Both the position numbers and the translations under genes were made by a program. Below the pieces are notes generated by a model. The model ran no database searches. It was not told the DNA's origin and worked only from the letters and a program-made list of their open reading frames with translations. A stretch of 64,000 bases of DNA from the NCBI RefSeq assembly GCF_030253575.1, contig NC_080568.1:9580501-9644500 (forward strand). Reading direction: 5' to 3'. The stretch comes from Rhododendron vialii. Its lineage: Eukaryota; Streptophyta; Magnoliopsida; Ericales; Ericaceae. Below are positions 37,276-49,241 of the stretch, one piece after another. The number at the start of each line of letters is the position of its first letter. Position 1 is the stretch's first letter.

Positions 37276-37362
37276 GGGCAGCCGATTCAAAATCTTAAAG
37301 AGAGAAGGTCCCGTTTTTTAGAGAGAGGAGTTCATTTAGTGTACTAAATTGGGTGTGAAGTT

Positions 37363-37942
37363 GACATTGCTTTCGGCAATGAAATATGTGAAAAATAGGT
37401 TGTGTAATGATTGCGAGACCAAAGGTTGAGTGGTCGCTTGGTTGCATATATTGAAAATGAAGTATTTGATGTTATCAACAAGATTATAATGCAACGATTC
37501 CAAAATATGAAATCGTGTCGAATGTAATTGTAAAAGCTTGTGTAGTATTTTTTTTTTTTTTTTTTTGTCGAGAGCTGAAAAGAAAGGTTATTAGTATATG
37601 TGTTTCGCTATCTTTTAGGTATTAGTTGCAACACTTGTCATTTAAATGTGAATTTTTTTGGAACTAAATTTTTAATTGTCAATACTATGATTGTTTTTCC
37701 CTGATTTATAATTGGTACAATTATTAACGCTTATGAATGACCCCATGCGCACTCCTGGAGTCGCCACTGAATCACATAATAGAAGCACAAGTAGCAAATT
37801 AACCACATGTGCACTTGGAGCTGACAACTTACAGTCTTTACTCAACACAATCATATGGAAAGAGAAAATATAAAACAACATCCTTGCCACATGGCTTGTT
37901 CCAACAATCATCAACACGAAACAGATTTGCCACAACTCAAAA
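37363..37942. other. 3' flank of P450 gene A
   Basis: This is closely similar to the 3' flank of gene B (45735-46321), including GGCAATGAAATATGTGAAAA and a T run. It is non-coding. No clear polyadenylation signal was chosen. Confidence 0.6.
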
Positions 37943-40277
37943 TTACAACTTACTCAGCACGATTTGAACTCTCTTTTGTGGGCAAACTATGAGAATTTGA
38001 ATCGGATCATGAACATAATTTGGAGACAAAGTGAACTGATATCGCTGTAGAATCATTGAGAGCGCTATCTTAGCTTCGTTGACTGCAAAGTTTAAGCCCA
38101 CACACATTCGAGGACCGAAACCGAATGGAATAAATCCTGTAATGTTGGTACTAGTTGCTTTAGCCACTCCTTCTGCGAATCTCTCTGGCTTGAAGAGGTG
38201 AACATCTTGTCCCCATATCTCAGGGTCATGGTGGAGTGCCAAAAGTGGGAGGTAGAATTCTGTATTGGCTGGAATAATCAATTTTCCCAATCTAACTTCC
38301 CTTTCAACTCTTCTCAGCAAATTGATCACTGGTGAATACAGCCTTAGAGTTTCATTTAGGATCATGCTCATCTATTAAGAAGCAAAAATGAGGAAAAAGA
38401 GAAATGTTACGTCCTAAATTTAATATTCGTGCGAAATAAAATTGGCTTTACGACGTTTCAAATTCTACCCAAATTACATCAATAGCCAATGGTCGACCCA
38501 TGTGTCTCGATCGAACGGTTTGAGCTATTTAGATTGTAAGTCTAGTTTCGACCAAATTAGTTAAGCGTTCTTTAGCGTTGTTTTGTATATTAGCTTATTT
38601 AAGATTGTTGGTTTATTTTTTGGAAACTAATTTTCAAGCTCTACTTTTTACTGATGACGCCCTACTTTTAATGTGAAGTTAGTGGAGGGCTATCAGGAAA
38701 AAGTGGAGCGGAAATATCAAAATCCTATTTCTAATGACAATTACGATCGACAGTCGTAGGGTACGGTCCAGGAGTGTCTTGAGAGTTACAGAACATCGGT
38801 AGCTCATTAGATTCTTTGCCCTTACGCTAATATTCTGTAACGCCGCAAGCAGACTAGCGGCTCAGTACTTCAATTTTTATCCACAAGTCACACCACATAG
38901 TCCAAAAAGTTTAATCCCAAAGTACTAGTAGTAACTTACGTGTTTCCTTATATAAACTTCTGATGCCCAGACACCCTTAGATATCAAAATCGAAAGAGGA
39001 TGAGATAGGAGAGTTAAATGATGCTTACAGTCTTTAATCTTGCAATGCCCTCTGGATTTGGGTTCTCGTGGCCAAAAAGTTCAATCACCTCCTTTCTGGC
39101 CTTCTCTTGCCAATCTTTGTGGATTGCTAGAAGGAAAATGCTCCAAGCTAATACCCCATTTGTTGTTTCTTGTCCAGCAAGGTAGAATGTCTTACACTCA
39201 TCTACCATATCATCTATTGAAATTCTATTCTTCTCATCAGGATCATGATTGGCCTTTATAAGGGATCCAAGAAAATCACTACCGTAGTTGTTTTCTTCTC
39301 CTCTCCGCATTGTCTCAGCCCGTTTGTCGATCATCCCTATAATGGATTCTCGAATTGCTTGTTCTATTTTATCAGACTCAAGATCATCGCGCAATTTGAA
39401 AAACTTCCTGCAAACAAAAGTTGAACATATGTAGATGAGTTTGGCAGTAGCTTAGTCAGTTTGTTTCAAAATATATCGTTTCAAATTTTCTTGTCAGAAT
39501 TTGGAAAGAGAGCAAGGGGAACATACTCCATGCCAGGAAAGCGAATCCTAAAACCATTCCTTGCTGCAATCATTCCCAATTTCGTCAACATATCAAAGAT
39601 GTTCTCACCTTCCAAGTAACTATTTCCAAAAGCTGTTCTAGAAATAACTTCTGCTGTCAAAAGTCTAAATTCTTTATATACATCAATCTCCTTTTCTTCA
39701 TTCTGCCTCCATCTTTCTAACATTGTTTCCACACTCGCTATCGTTGCTGGAATCATTCCCTACATATACACAAGGCCAGGCCTTCTTTAATTTGAAACTT
39801 TTGCACCATTATGTACTAGTAGTTCAAAATTATGATTGATTAAGGCTCTGTTTGTTTCGAAGTAAAATAATTTTTGATGTAAAAAGTTTTAAATGTAAAA
39901 TGATTTCAGTGAAAAATAAATTTTTTGTTTCTATTTTTGGTGTTTGGTTGGAAATTGAAAAAATTCTTGGCAGCAAAACATTTCTCCAGTGTTCAATATC
40001 AACCAAGTTAACCTTCCCATAAATACAACAAAAATAAGGTGTAAACACCCCCTCCCACCCTCTCTCTCTCTCTCTCTCTGATCAATTGACAAAACATTTC
40101 AGATTTCATCAATTCCTGCCTCAATTCTGTTATTCGTTTCAAGTTTGGACGTGATACCCAGTTGAGTCAATATCCTTTTAACAACAATTCTTTTAAAGAA
40201 AGGAAAATTTGTACGTCGAAGGGATTTGTGTGAACTTTTTTGCATTGATGTGGTCAAAAAATTGGTATTAACAACTA

Positions 40278-40362
<85 letters not shown>

Positions 40363-41735
40363 AAATAGATGTATGGGTTGAAATTGATTTTGAGTTTGGA
40401 GAGGAGAGAGAAACGGATAGATCAGAAGCAGCAAAATAGGGAAGGAACTCAATTGGGCCGTGAGAGTATTAGCAGTGAATAACGTAAAAATGACTTATGG
40501 GGAAATCCATCATAAGTCATTCCCCACCCCCCCCCCCCCCCCCCCCCCCATAGTCCAAAAACATTTTACGGGGAAAAATAATTTAATTACCTGAGATTTA
40601 GGCATCCAAATGCCGGAAAATGGGTAAAAATGTTTTATCGAAAAATATTTTACGGTCAAACAAACGGAGCCTAAGTCGCAAAAGCAATTTAATAAAAAAA
40701 AATGTAACGGAGGTATTAATAATTATTATGCTCACTTATTCTATATGGTGCCCGCATTTGTAAAATCTTCCAATTTGGTTTGAGGCAGTACTGAAAAAAT
40801 AGAGAAAGTGTTTACCTTCAAGCTCTCTGCGTAGAAAGCATGGTTGGCTATTTTGCGTAGCTTCGACCATTTTTCTCCTTCTGTTACCAAGATCCCGTCT
40901 CCTATTAACTTTTTTGAGAAGACATCGAGCCTTCCTTTGAGATATTTTCCATCTTTATTGTTGAGTATCTCTTTAATCAACTCAGATTCAGTGACAACCA
41001 ATTGGGCTTGAGGACCATGCCAAATTAGATAATTTTTCCCTGTTCCATTAGGTTGATTAACAGAAGAAATTAAAGAAAAAGCTTAACTTAGTCTCTGGAT
41101 TGTTGACAAGCAGTCTGTAAATGTTATTCTGTTAGTTCCTTTCATTTGGTGCTCACTTTTCATGCTTTGTATTCATTGTTAAATTCGGCAAAGTTTAACT
41201 CATTTTGAGGCAAGAGATTCTTTATCTCCAAACATCTCATTCCTTGTCCAAACGCAGTGGCAATCAAACGATCATCTCTCAAAATTTGTGTGTTTTCTCA
41301 AAATTTGTGTGTTTGGAGATTCAAAACCTTGTCGTGTGACTACAAATACAGCGCAACAGAGGACATGACGAAGAAAAATACGCATAAGCTACCCTAGAAA
41401 CCCTGAATTATAAATAATCAATGACGGCCTATATGGAAGGTAAAACAAAGAATTTGATACGTACCATAGAGCTTCTTCCAAGCATGAATATGAGGCATAA
41501 TTCTTGGGAAAACATCATGAGATGAGAAGTCCATTGCATTGCCGATAGATTCTTCTCTCATCTGGATGATCTCCTTTGTATTTCCATGCAGGAATTTGTA
41601 AGCAGGGCCGTTGATTCCCTGCGACCTCATGATGTTGTGAATTCGAATTGGCGTCCACCATACTTTGTGCAAGAACCCTATAAGAGCTACTAGTAGAAAG
41701 ATGCATACACCAGTTGAAAGGGAGATTATAATCAT
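37943..41735 (-). CDS. CYP749A-like cytochrome P450, gene A (complete, five exons)
   Basis: This is a microsomal heme-thiolate monooxygenase of the CYP72 clan, using NADPH-P450 reductase at the ER; the substrate is unknown. Exons: 41735-41465, 41039-40816, 39759-39527, 39407-39029 and 38371-37943, all with GT/AG borders and compatible phases, giving 511 residues. Visible parts are the N-terminal anchor (about 3-23), FLHKVWW linker, oxygen-binding helix AGQETT (320-325), ExxR as ETLR (376-379), PERF (431-434) and heme loop FGFGPRMCVG with Cys459. The ATG at 41735 is shared by all three copies. Residue patterns such as ELIKEILNNKDG and DWQEKARKEV fit CYP749A. Intron 2 is enlarged by a MITE (39844-40671). 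No defect was seen. A cotton CYP749A has been linked to herbicide tolerance; that does not establish this gene's role. Confidence 0.93.
39844..40671. mobile_element. Tourist-like MITE in intron 2 of gene A, 828 bp
   Basis: The ends GGCTCTGTTTGTTTC and inverted CAAACAAACGGAGCC are flanked by an exact TAA duplication (39841-39843 and 40672-40674). The interior holds (CT)n, (GT)n(GA)n at 40279-40361 and a C run of about 22 at 40527-40549. The corresponding intron of gene B is only 91 bp. Same family as 16002-16428. Confidence 0.88.
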
Positions 41736-41830
41736 GGTTCTCCAACCCTCCACAGCCAAACACACCCTTATTTTTCCTGACTTAATTTGAACCTCTAGCC
41801 AACTTGGTTACTTACTAGCTCAAGTGGAAC

Positions 41831-41841
41831 TTATATATAGA
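41831..41841 (-). promoter_or_regulatory. TATA box of P450 gene A
   Basis: CTATATATAA on the minus strand lies about 100 nt before the ATG at 41735, at the same place as in genes B and C. Confidence 0.6.
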
Positions 41842-42324
41842 CATTTGTATAGATAGCTGTAGTTGGAACGTTTGTGATGAATGGCAGCTAGAGAGAAACT
41901 ACGTGCCAAAATACATCCATCATGTGCGAGGCAATAAGGATGAGATGAAACAGTGACCACTAGAAAATCTGTTTTAAAGCAATACTGATGAGACTCGGCC
42001 GATATTGATGTGAATTTTTAAAAGCATCAGTATAACGGTATCAAACGACCGAAAACTATTACGTAGCGATCGATACGCTGCGCAGCGGTATTAAGTCACA
42101 CATCTCTTTCTTTTCTAGCTTTGTCTTGCATGCATGTTCCATTTTTTTTTTTTTTTAATCTAGTAGCAAATCCTTTGCACAAATTGCGGACTTCATTTTC
42201 GTGACGTGTTATCCACTGATAAAAACATGCATTCATCTATATAAATAGATATAATATACACGTGTACGTACAATTGAAAGATGAAACATGTATACTTTAA
42301 TGGGTTCCTTGGGGAAATTTTATA

Positions 42325-42562
42325 CCCCTCCGTCCTAATTTGTTTGCTTATTTTTACTATTTGAAACATCTTACAAATTGTATATATATTTCAATCTATA
42401 ATAATTTTTATATGTAATATAGATCATAAATTTCAATTAGTTTTATAATATGATGTTTTCGAAATTATATAAAATTTTATAGATTGATTGTGAGATATAG
42501 ACAAGTTTTTAAAGGGTACGTATATCGAAATTGGACAAACAAATTAGGACGGAGGGAGAAAT
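42325..42562. mobile_element. Stowaway MITE upstream of gene A
   Basis: CCCCTCCGTCCTAATTTGTTT is mirrored (first 20 bases) by AACAAATTAGGACGGAGGGA, with TA on the left. It is absent at the same position upstream of genes B and C. It lies about 590-830 bp before the ATG. Confidence 0.8.
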
Positions 42563-42740
42563 TAATATATCCGCATAAAACCATTGCCACCAGTAAGTGG
42601 CGGCCGGAGCAAAGATTATCAAGCATTGACATCACATACTTAAGCGATGTTTGGAAAACTGAGAGAATGCATGTTCTAGCTTTAATGGGTTCCTTAGGGT
42701 AATTTTAATATTTGTGGCAAACATCGCTTAGGGTAAATTT

Positions 42741-43018
42741 TTTTTTAACAGCGAAAAAATTTCATTAATCTTTGAAATTGTTACAAAGATCAGTAGGAAC
42801 AAGGAGAACGGCATCATAATCCTAACAAAGCTAAGAAAAATCATGTGCTCAATCCGAGACCCAATCCCTGATTGGCAAGAAACCAAATGAAGAAACCCAA
42901 AGGACCGAAGCCACACACCTAAAAGGCCGAAGCCCAAACACCAAATGGGATATGCGCGCCCAACCGAAATAAACCTAACCCCAACACCTGCCGCCCCAAA
43001 GCCACGCCACCGCCTCCA
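42741..43018 (-). mobile_element. 5'-truncated LINE 3' tail, minus strand
   Basis: It opens with poly(T) then AACAGCGAAAAAATTTCATT, like the retroposon end at 34246 (GAACAGCGAAGC). It is followed by a C-rich stretch similar to 34480-34700. The B unit lacks it. Confidence 0.6.
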
Positions 43019-43161
43019 ACATTCGTTAAGCCCAAACACCAAATAGGACAAGCCCAACATTCGTTAATCCTAATCTACTTTATCTTTATGGTAATTTTTT
43101 TTTACCGACTCATATTTAAAAAATTTAGAAATGTTAGGATCATAAAATTTTAGTAAGTCTA

Positions 43162-43474
43162 CTGGTACAGATTTGTTATGGGGCCCACTACGGGTCTCAC
43201 ACAAATGATCCGATTCGTTCATTAAATGTAAAACAGTTTTTCAAGGGCCCCCGCGAAAAATCAGTTCAATCCGATACATATAGATGCTCGATTCAATCAT
43301 ATAATGTTTTATTATCCAGGAATCTAAATCAAAAGTTAGATGATTGGATCGAGCATCTATAAGTATCGGATTGAACTAATTTTTCGCGAGGACCCTTGAA
43401 AAACTGTTTTACATTTAATGAACGGCTCGGATCATTTGTGTGGGACCCGTAGAGGGCCCCACAACAAATCTGTA
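43162..43474. mobile_element. Long-armed foldback MITE
   Basis: TACAGATTTGTTATGGGGCC...ATGATCCGA at the left is mirrored almost perfectly at the right (TCGGATCATTTGTG...ACAAATCTGTA). The two arms of about 150 bp meet around ATAATGTTTTATTATCC. It is absent from the B and C units. The target duplication was not resolved. Confidence 0.75.
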
Positions 43475-44790
43475 ACTATATTAAGAATAAGCCCTATAGA
43501 TTGATACATAGCAATATCTAATTAAAAAGAGAGATTTTTTGGCCATAAGTTACTCACATGTGCATGTTATATGGCGCTCAAACTTGGCGGAAGATCGAGT
43601 GGCACTAGCGGCTAAGTGATGCTATGATAGATTAAGGGGGCAAGGTGTAGGATTTTTAGATAAAGGGTGCAATGTGAAAAGAATGATAGCTTAGGGGGTA
43701 ATTTGGAACCTTTTCTGTCCGGCTCAAACATAGTCATAGTGGTGGAGCCACATGGTGGAAAGCAGAGTCACCTTGCACGCTAAATTCATAGTTTGAAGTT
43801 CGAAACATTTCAAGTGTTATCAACTTTTTTGGATCAATCAAAGTCTGGTTTCTACCACGATTTTAATTGGACTCCACTTGTGGACGGTGGAATTAGTCCC
43901 CAGAAATTTGTCGAGGTGTGCGTAAGCTAGTCAGGCATCTTGAATTACAGAAAAAAAAAAAAAAAAAAGTTCACCCGACTAGCTAGCTAACTGAAACAAC
44001 CCACCAAAATTTGGATGTGCTTGAAGTCATTTCTAGAAGAAATTAAAGCCCTCAAGATTGGGAAATTAGCTTTAGATATTCCAGTAAGTTAGACAGATGC
44101 TATCACACTCCTGCAAACTTGTGCTTGAATGCATTCGACCCCTACTGGGCAAATTAAATAATACCTGAGAATTCATGTTTGATGCCTAAATACATGCATG
44201 ATTCCTCGCAAATAATTAATATATAAAAACTGTCACATTCTCTAGCGCGCTAGGATAAGTTGAATTAATTTTTGGAAGAGTATATATTAATTTTACCTCT
44301 AGGCGGGGAGCAAGCAAGGTCACCATATAGAATGATTGACGCTCGGGTTATCACATCAATATCATAAAATGATTGACGCTAGCTAGCTCTGGGCCGGATT
44401 TCTGTTTAAACAATATCAGAAATTAATTTCACTCAACCACCAGATCGAGAATTAATTACATGGAGAATATTTCATTAGCTAGCCAGGGAAGTAAATAGAT
44501 AATTATATATGTTTAATACCCACCTAATTAAATCTAGACGGACGCGATCTTCAAGCTCAGTTAGCTAAAACAAAATTCGATCGGGAATATTGTCAGTCAA
44601 GACGTATGCATACGGGATAGAGACCTTACCAATAGGAGATATCCCAAATACATACAGTAAATAAGAAGAAGCACAAAATGAAATCTACTAAGTTCCTGAT
44701 CAAGGTACATAATTCCATACGGGTGCGAAATCTCCATGAATGAGAGAAATACTCCACAAAGGAAGGAGAAAAACAACAACAACAACAACA

Positions 44791-45135
44791 AGTGATTTCA
44801 AGATTCTCTTTCCTTGGAATTTTAACTTCGAGAATTGTCGGCTTTTGCTTTGCTTTCCTCTGATCGTTTTCTTGTTCTTTGGCGTTTTAGTTTGGTTTTT
44901 AATTGGCTCTTGTTTTTCAGGTTTTCCTTAGGGTGCTTTTGGCGTTTGGTTGGTTTCTTGGCTGTAGCCTTGTAGGTTTCAGGTTTTTTTGGTGCGGTTG
45001 GCTTCTTGCCTTCTTTTGACTTTGGTTCTTCGGGTAGCATTTTGCCAGTGTGCCTGAGATCCTTTTAATATTTGTTTTCTTCTCCAAAAATTATAAAATC
45101 TTTTTGCTTAGCCCAAAAGGAAAAAAAAAAAAAAA
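44791..45135 (+). mobile_element. 5'-truncated LINE 3' tail between ACA repeats
   Basis: A T/G-rich segment ends in poly(A) (45119-45135). Both sides carry the same ACAACAACAACAACAACAA run (44771-44790 and 45136-45155), read here as the target duplication. Confidence 0.55.
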
Positions 45136-45384
45136 ACAACAACAACAACAACAAAGGGGGAGCCACCCCCTTATTTAATCTTCATAGTCCAACATTGTCA
45201 TAGCGGGAGAATTTTTCGGAGATCCACTATATCATGTTTCTAACCCCACTAGTCTACTTCTAAAGTTTTTAACCCCTCTAGTTCACTAATAATTTCAATG
45301 ACAAAACTACCCAATGTAAAAGAAATGAGGGCCTTGCTTAGCTGACAAAAAAATATATTTTCTTCTATTTTTCTCGATCTTGTT

Positions 45385-45660
45385 GTAATCACGTAACCAC
45401 CACCTCCGCCACCACCACCACCACGCCAACATATAACGTTATATGTATGACAAAAAATCCTCTTTTCTTTTTCTTTTTTTCCCACCACCACCTCCGCCAC
45501 CACAACCACTCTATCTCCATCACCACCATGCTAACATATAACGTTATATGTGACAAAAATTTCTATTTTCCTTTTCTTTTCTTTTTTTTTTTCCTTTTTT
45601 GAGCTCTTCCCTTCTTAAATCCGCCACCTCATTAACATATAAGGTTATATGTGTGACAAA
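45385..45660. repeat. Degenerate tandem repeat with CATATAACGTTATATG palindromes
   Basis: Three units of about 100-110 bp each pair a CCACCACC/CCGCCACC stretch with CATATAACGTTATATG (45430 and 45534; the third copy, near 45637, reads ...AAGGTTATATG) followed by TGACAAAAA and a T/C run. Confidence 0.7.
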
Positions 45661-46321
45661 AAAAATTTGTTTCTTTACTGGAATGGTTCTACTCCTAATT
45701 GAAAGTAAACGGCGACCCATTAGAATCGGGTGTGAAGTTGGCATTGCTTTCGGCAATGAAATATGTGAAAAATAGGTTGTGTAATGAATGCGAGACCAAA
45801 GGTTTAATGATCGCTAGGTCACATATATTGAAAATGAAGTATTTGATGTTATCAACAAGATTATAATGCAACAATCCAAAATATGAAACCGCGTCGAATG
45901 CAATTGTAGAAGCTCGTGCAATATTTTTATTTTTTATTTTTTTTTGTCGAGAGCCGAAAATGAAGATTATTATATGCCTTCAATATCTTTTAGGTATTAG
46001 TCGCAACACTTGTCAAGCTTTAATGTGAATTTTTTTGGAACTAAATTTTTAATTGTCAATACTATGATTTTTTTTTCCTGATTTATAATTGGCACTAGTA
46101 TTAATGCTTATGAATGACCCCATGTGCCCGAACTCCTAAAGTCACCACTGAATCACATAATAGTAGCACAAGTAGCACATTAATCACATGTGCACTTTGA
46201 GCTTACAACTTACAGTCTTACTCAACACAATCATATGGAAAGAGAAAAAATAAAACACCACCCTTGCCCATGGCTTGTTCCAACAATCATCAACACGAAA
46301 CAGAAATGCCCCAACTCAAAA
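45661..46321. other. 3' flank of P450 gene B
   Basis: Non-coding, and closely similar to the 3' flank of gene A at 34180-34245 plus 37363-37942. It shows the uninterrupted target of the retroposon at 34246-37345. Confidence 0.65.
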
Positions 46322-49136
46322 TTACAACTTACTCAGCACGATTTGAACTCCCTTTTTGGGGCTAACTATGATAATCTGAATTGGATCGTGAACATAATCT
46401 GGAGACAAAGTGAATTTGTAGCGCTGTAGAATCATCGAGAGCGCTATCTTGGCTTCGTTGACTGCAAAGTTTGAGCCCACACAAATTCGAGGGCCGAAAC
46501 CGAACGGAATAAATCCGGTAATGTTGTTACTAGTTGCTTTAGCCACTCCTTCTGCAAATCTCTCTGGCTTGAAGAGGTGAACGTCTTGTCCCCATATCTC
46601 AGGGTCATGGTGGAGTGCTAAAAGTGGAAGGTAGAATTCTGTTTTAGCTGGAACGATCAATTTTCCCAATCTGACTTCCCTTTCAACTCTTCTCAGCAGA
46701 TTGATCGCTGGTGAATACAGCCTTAGAGTTTCATTTAGGATCATGCTCATCTACAAGAAACAAGAGAAATGTTATGTCCTAAATTTAATATTCATGCGAA
46801 ATAAAATTGGCAATTTTAGTGTGCTTGGGTTCAGGGATGCTTTCTCCGAAGGGATGGCTAGTGGTGGCTTGGAGGCTGGAGTTTGGTCCGACTTTAAATA
46901 GGTCGTCCACTCCGGGATGGTGAGTTTGATCCCTAGAAACTAATTGAGGTTTGTAAGCTCGGCCATCCGGATGCCCAGACAACATTAGATATCAAAATAG
47001 AAAGAGGATGATAGGAGAGTATGCTTACGGTCTTTAATCTTGCAATGCCCTCTGGATTTGGGTTCTCTTGGCCAAACAGCTGAATCACCTCCTTTCTGGC
47101 CTTCTCTTGCCAATCTGTGTGGATCGCTAGAAGGAAAATGCTCCAAGCTAATAACCCATTTGTTGTTTCTTGTCCAGCAAAATAGAATATCTTGCACTCA
47201 TCTACCATATCATCTATTGAAATTCTATTCTTCTCATCAGGATCATGATTAGCCTTTATAAGGGATCCGAGAAAATCACTATCGTAGTTGTTTTCTTCTC
47301 CTCTCATCATTTTCTCAGCCCGTTTGTCGATCATCCCTATAATGGATTCTCGAATTGCTTGCTCTATTTTATCAGACTCAAGATCATCGCGCAATTTGAA
47401 AAACTTCCTGCAAACAAAAGTCAGTAAATTGACATATATAGACGAGTTTGGCAATAGCTTCTTATAAGTCGGTTTGTTTCAAAATCTTTTCAATTTTTCT
47501 TCTCAGAATATGGAGGGGAGAGGGAGGGAGAGAGAGAGAGAGAGAGAGAGAGGAACATACTCCATGGCAGGTAAGCGAATCCTAAAAACATTCCTTCCTG
47601 CGATCATTCCCAATTTCGTCAACATGTCGAAGATGTTCTCGCCTTCCAAGTAACTACTCCCAAAAGCTGTTCGAGAAATAACTTCTGCCGTCAAGAGCCG
47701 AGACTCTTTATATACATCGATCTCCTTTGCTTTATTTTGCTCCCATCTTTCTAGCATCGTTTCCACACTCGCTATCATTGCTGGAATCATGCCCTGCATA
47801 TATACACAAGGCCTTCTTTGAAACTTTTGTAAAATCTTCCAGTTTGGTTTGAGGCAGTACTGAAGAAATAGAGAAAGTGTTTACCTTCAAGCTCTCTGCG
47901 TAGAAAGAATGGTTGGCTATTCTGCGTAACTTCGACCATTTTTCTCCATCTGTTATAAAGATCCCGTCTCCTATTAACTTTTTTGAGAAGACATCGAGCT
48001 TTCCTTTGAGATACGTTCCATCTTTATTGTTGAGTATCTCTTTAATCAACTCAGGTTCAGTGACAACCAATTGGGCTTGAGAACCATGCCAAATTAGATA
48101 ATTTTTCCCTGTTCCATCAGGTTGATTAACAGAAGAAAATAAAAAGCTTAATTAGGCCTCCTTCGGCTAAGCCAGGTGGCCTATTTTATTTTGTATTTAT
48201 TAAAAAAAATTGTATTTTTAGTTTTGCGTCAAACTTTTGTAGATTATTGATTCGTCTTGACAAGAGGAATAGAAAAAGTAAAATATTTTGACTAAAACTC
48301 GTTTTTTGAATAAAGATGAAAATAAGCCAAAAAGAGAGATTTATTGGCTTATTTTCGTCTTTATTCAAAAAATTATAATTTTCGATCATAGTTTTTTACT
48401 TTTTCGATTCATCTCATCGAGACAAATGAATAATCCAAAAAAATTTAACACAAAACTAACAAAAGTGATTTTTTTTTAAATAAAGACAAAAAAATAAGTC
48501 ACCTAGGCTTATTTAGCCGAAGGAGGCCTTTAGTCTCTGAATTATTGACCAGTACTCTCTAAATGTTATTCCCTTTATTCGTTCCTTCCATTTGGTGCTC
48601 ACTTTTTATGTTTTGTATTCATTATAAGATGCGTCAAAGTTTAACTTATTTGCGGCAAGAAATTTCTTTATCTCCAAATGGATTGGCGGTCACACGAACA
48701 TACCTCAAAATTTATGTGTTGGGAGATTCAAACCTTGTTGTGTGACTACAAATATAGCACAATAGAGGACATGACAAAGAAAAATACGCGTAAGCTAGCC
48801 TAAAAACCTTGAATTACAAAACATCAATGACGCCTATATGGAAGGTAAAACAAAGATTTTGATACCATAGAGCTTCTTCCAAGCATGAATATGAGGCATA
48901 ATTCTTGGGAAAACTTCATGAGATGAGAAGTCCATTGCATTGCTGATGGATTCTTCTCTCATCTGGATGATCTCCTTTGTATTTCCATGCAGGAATCTGT
49001 AAGCAGGGCCTTTGATTCCTTGCGACCTCATGATGTTTTGAATTCGAATTGGCGTCCACCATACTTTGTGCAAGAACCCTATAAGAGCTACTAGTAGAAA
49101 GATGCAGACACCAATTGAAAAGGAGATTATAATCAT
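46322..49136 (-). CDS. CYP749A-like cytochrome P450, gene B (complete, five exons)
   Basis: This is the close paralogue of gene A, also a predicted ER-anchored monooxygenase of unknown substrate. Exons: 49136-48866, 48108-47885, 47793-47561, 47407-47029 and 46750-46322; all borders are GT/AG and each length equals its gene A counterpart, giving 511 residues. Key sites are intact: AGQETT (320-325), ETLR (376-379), PERF (431-434) and heme loop FGFGPRICVG with Cys459. Another in-frame ATG at 49154 (MVGRGD...) would add six residues; the start at 49136 is preferred because A and C share it. Intron 1 carries a MITE, and a GA repeat lies eight bases beyond the exon 3 end. Differences from A cluster around residues 150-240 and the C-terminus (KKGVQIVLSKL against QKRVQIVLSKL), so substrate range may differ. 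Confidence 0.93.
47520..47552. repeat. (GA)n microsatellite beside the exon 3 donor of gene B
   Basis: About 14 GA units lie in intron 3 of gene B, ending about 8 nt from the splice donor (exon end 47561). Gene A has no such tract. Confidence 0.9.
48155..48528. mobile_element. Tourist-like MITE in intron 1 of gene B
   Basis: The ends GGCCTCCTTCGGCTAA and inverted TTAGCCGAAGGAGGCC are flanked by TTA (48152-48154 and 48530-48532, one base offset). The same insertion is in gene C (1-378). The empty site is in gene A intron 1 at about 41080. Confidence 0.85.
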
Positions 49137-49230
49137 GTCTCCCCGACCCACCATGGCCAAACACACCCTTATCTTTCCTGACTGATTTAATTTGAACCTT
49201 TAACCAAGTAGGTTACTAGCTCAAGTGGAA

Positions 49231-49241
49231 CTTATATATAG
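49231..49241 (-). promoter_or_regulatory. TATA box of P450 gene B
   Basis: CTATATATAAG on the minus strand lies about 95 nt before the ATG, and is conserved in genes A and C. Confidence 0.6.

Larger units (their letters stand above)
34246..37345 (-). mobile_element. Non-autonomous poly(A) retroposon with nested MITE and solo LTR
   Basis: Poly(T) at 34244-34259 marks the tail of a minus-strand retroposon. A duplication of GGGTGTGAAGTT with neighbouring bases flanks it (34229-34245 and 37346-37362), and the empty site is visible at 45720-45740. Subtracting the LTR and the MITE leaves about 1.4 kb. That remainder is C-rich on the plus strand with no ORF2-like frame, so it relied on a LINE in trans. 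An 80-bp tandem duplication lies near its 5' end. Confidence 0.65.
41842..44500. other. 5' flank of gene A with inserted elements
   Basis: This is the duplicated upstream module, colinear with 1091-5712 and 49242-51032 apart from insertions. Similarity to both ends at about 44480, just before the place where the C and B units carry a P450 relic; that relic is absent here. No gene was recognised. Confidence 0.6.

Noticed and set aside
36521-37298. Several proline- or arginine-rich frames on both strands
   Set aside because: They overlap in C-rich, tandemly duplicated retroposon sequence and show no domain.
40527-40549. C run of about 22 as a possible regulatory G-quadruplex
   Set aside because: A single homopolymer inside an intronic MITE; length may be a sequencing artefact and no further support is visible.
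44822-45040. Lysine-rich 72-codon minus-strand frame
   Set aside because: Antisense of a T/G-rich LINE tail; composition is explained by base bias.
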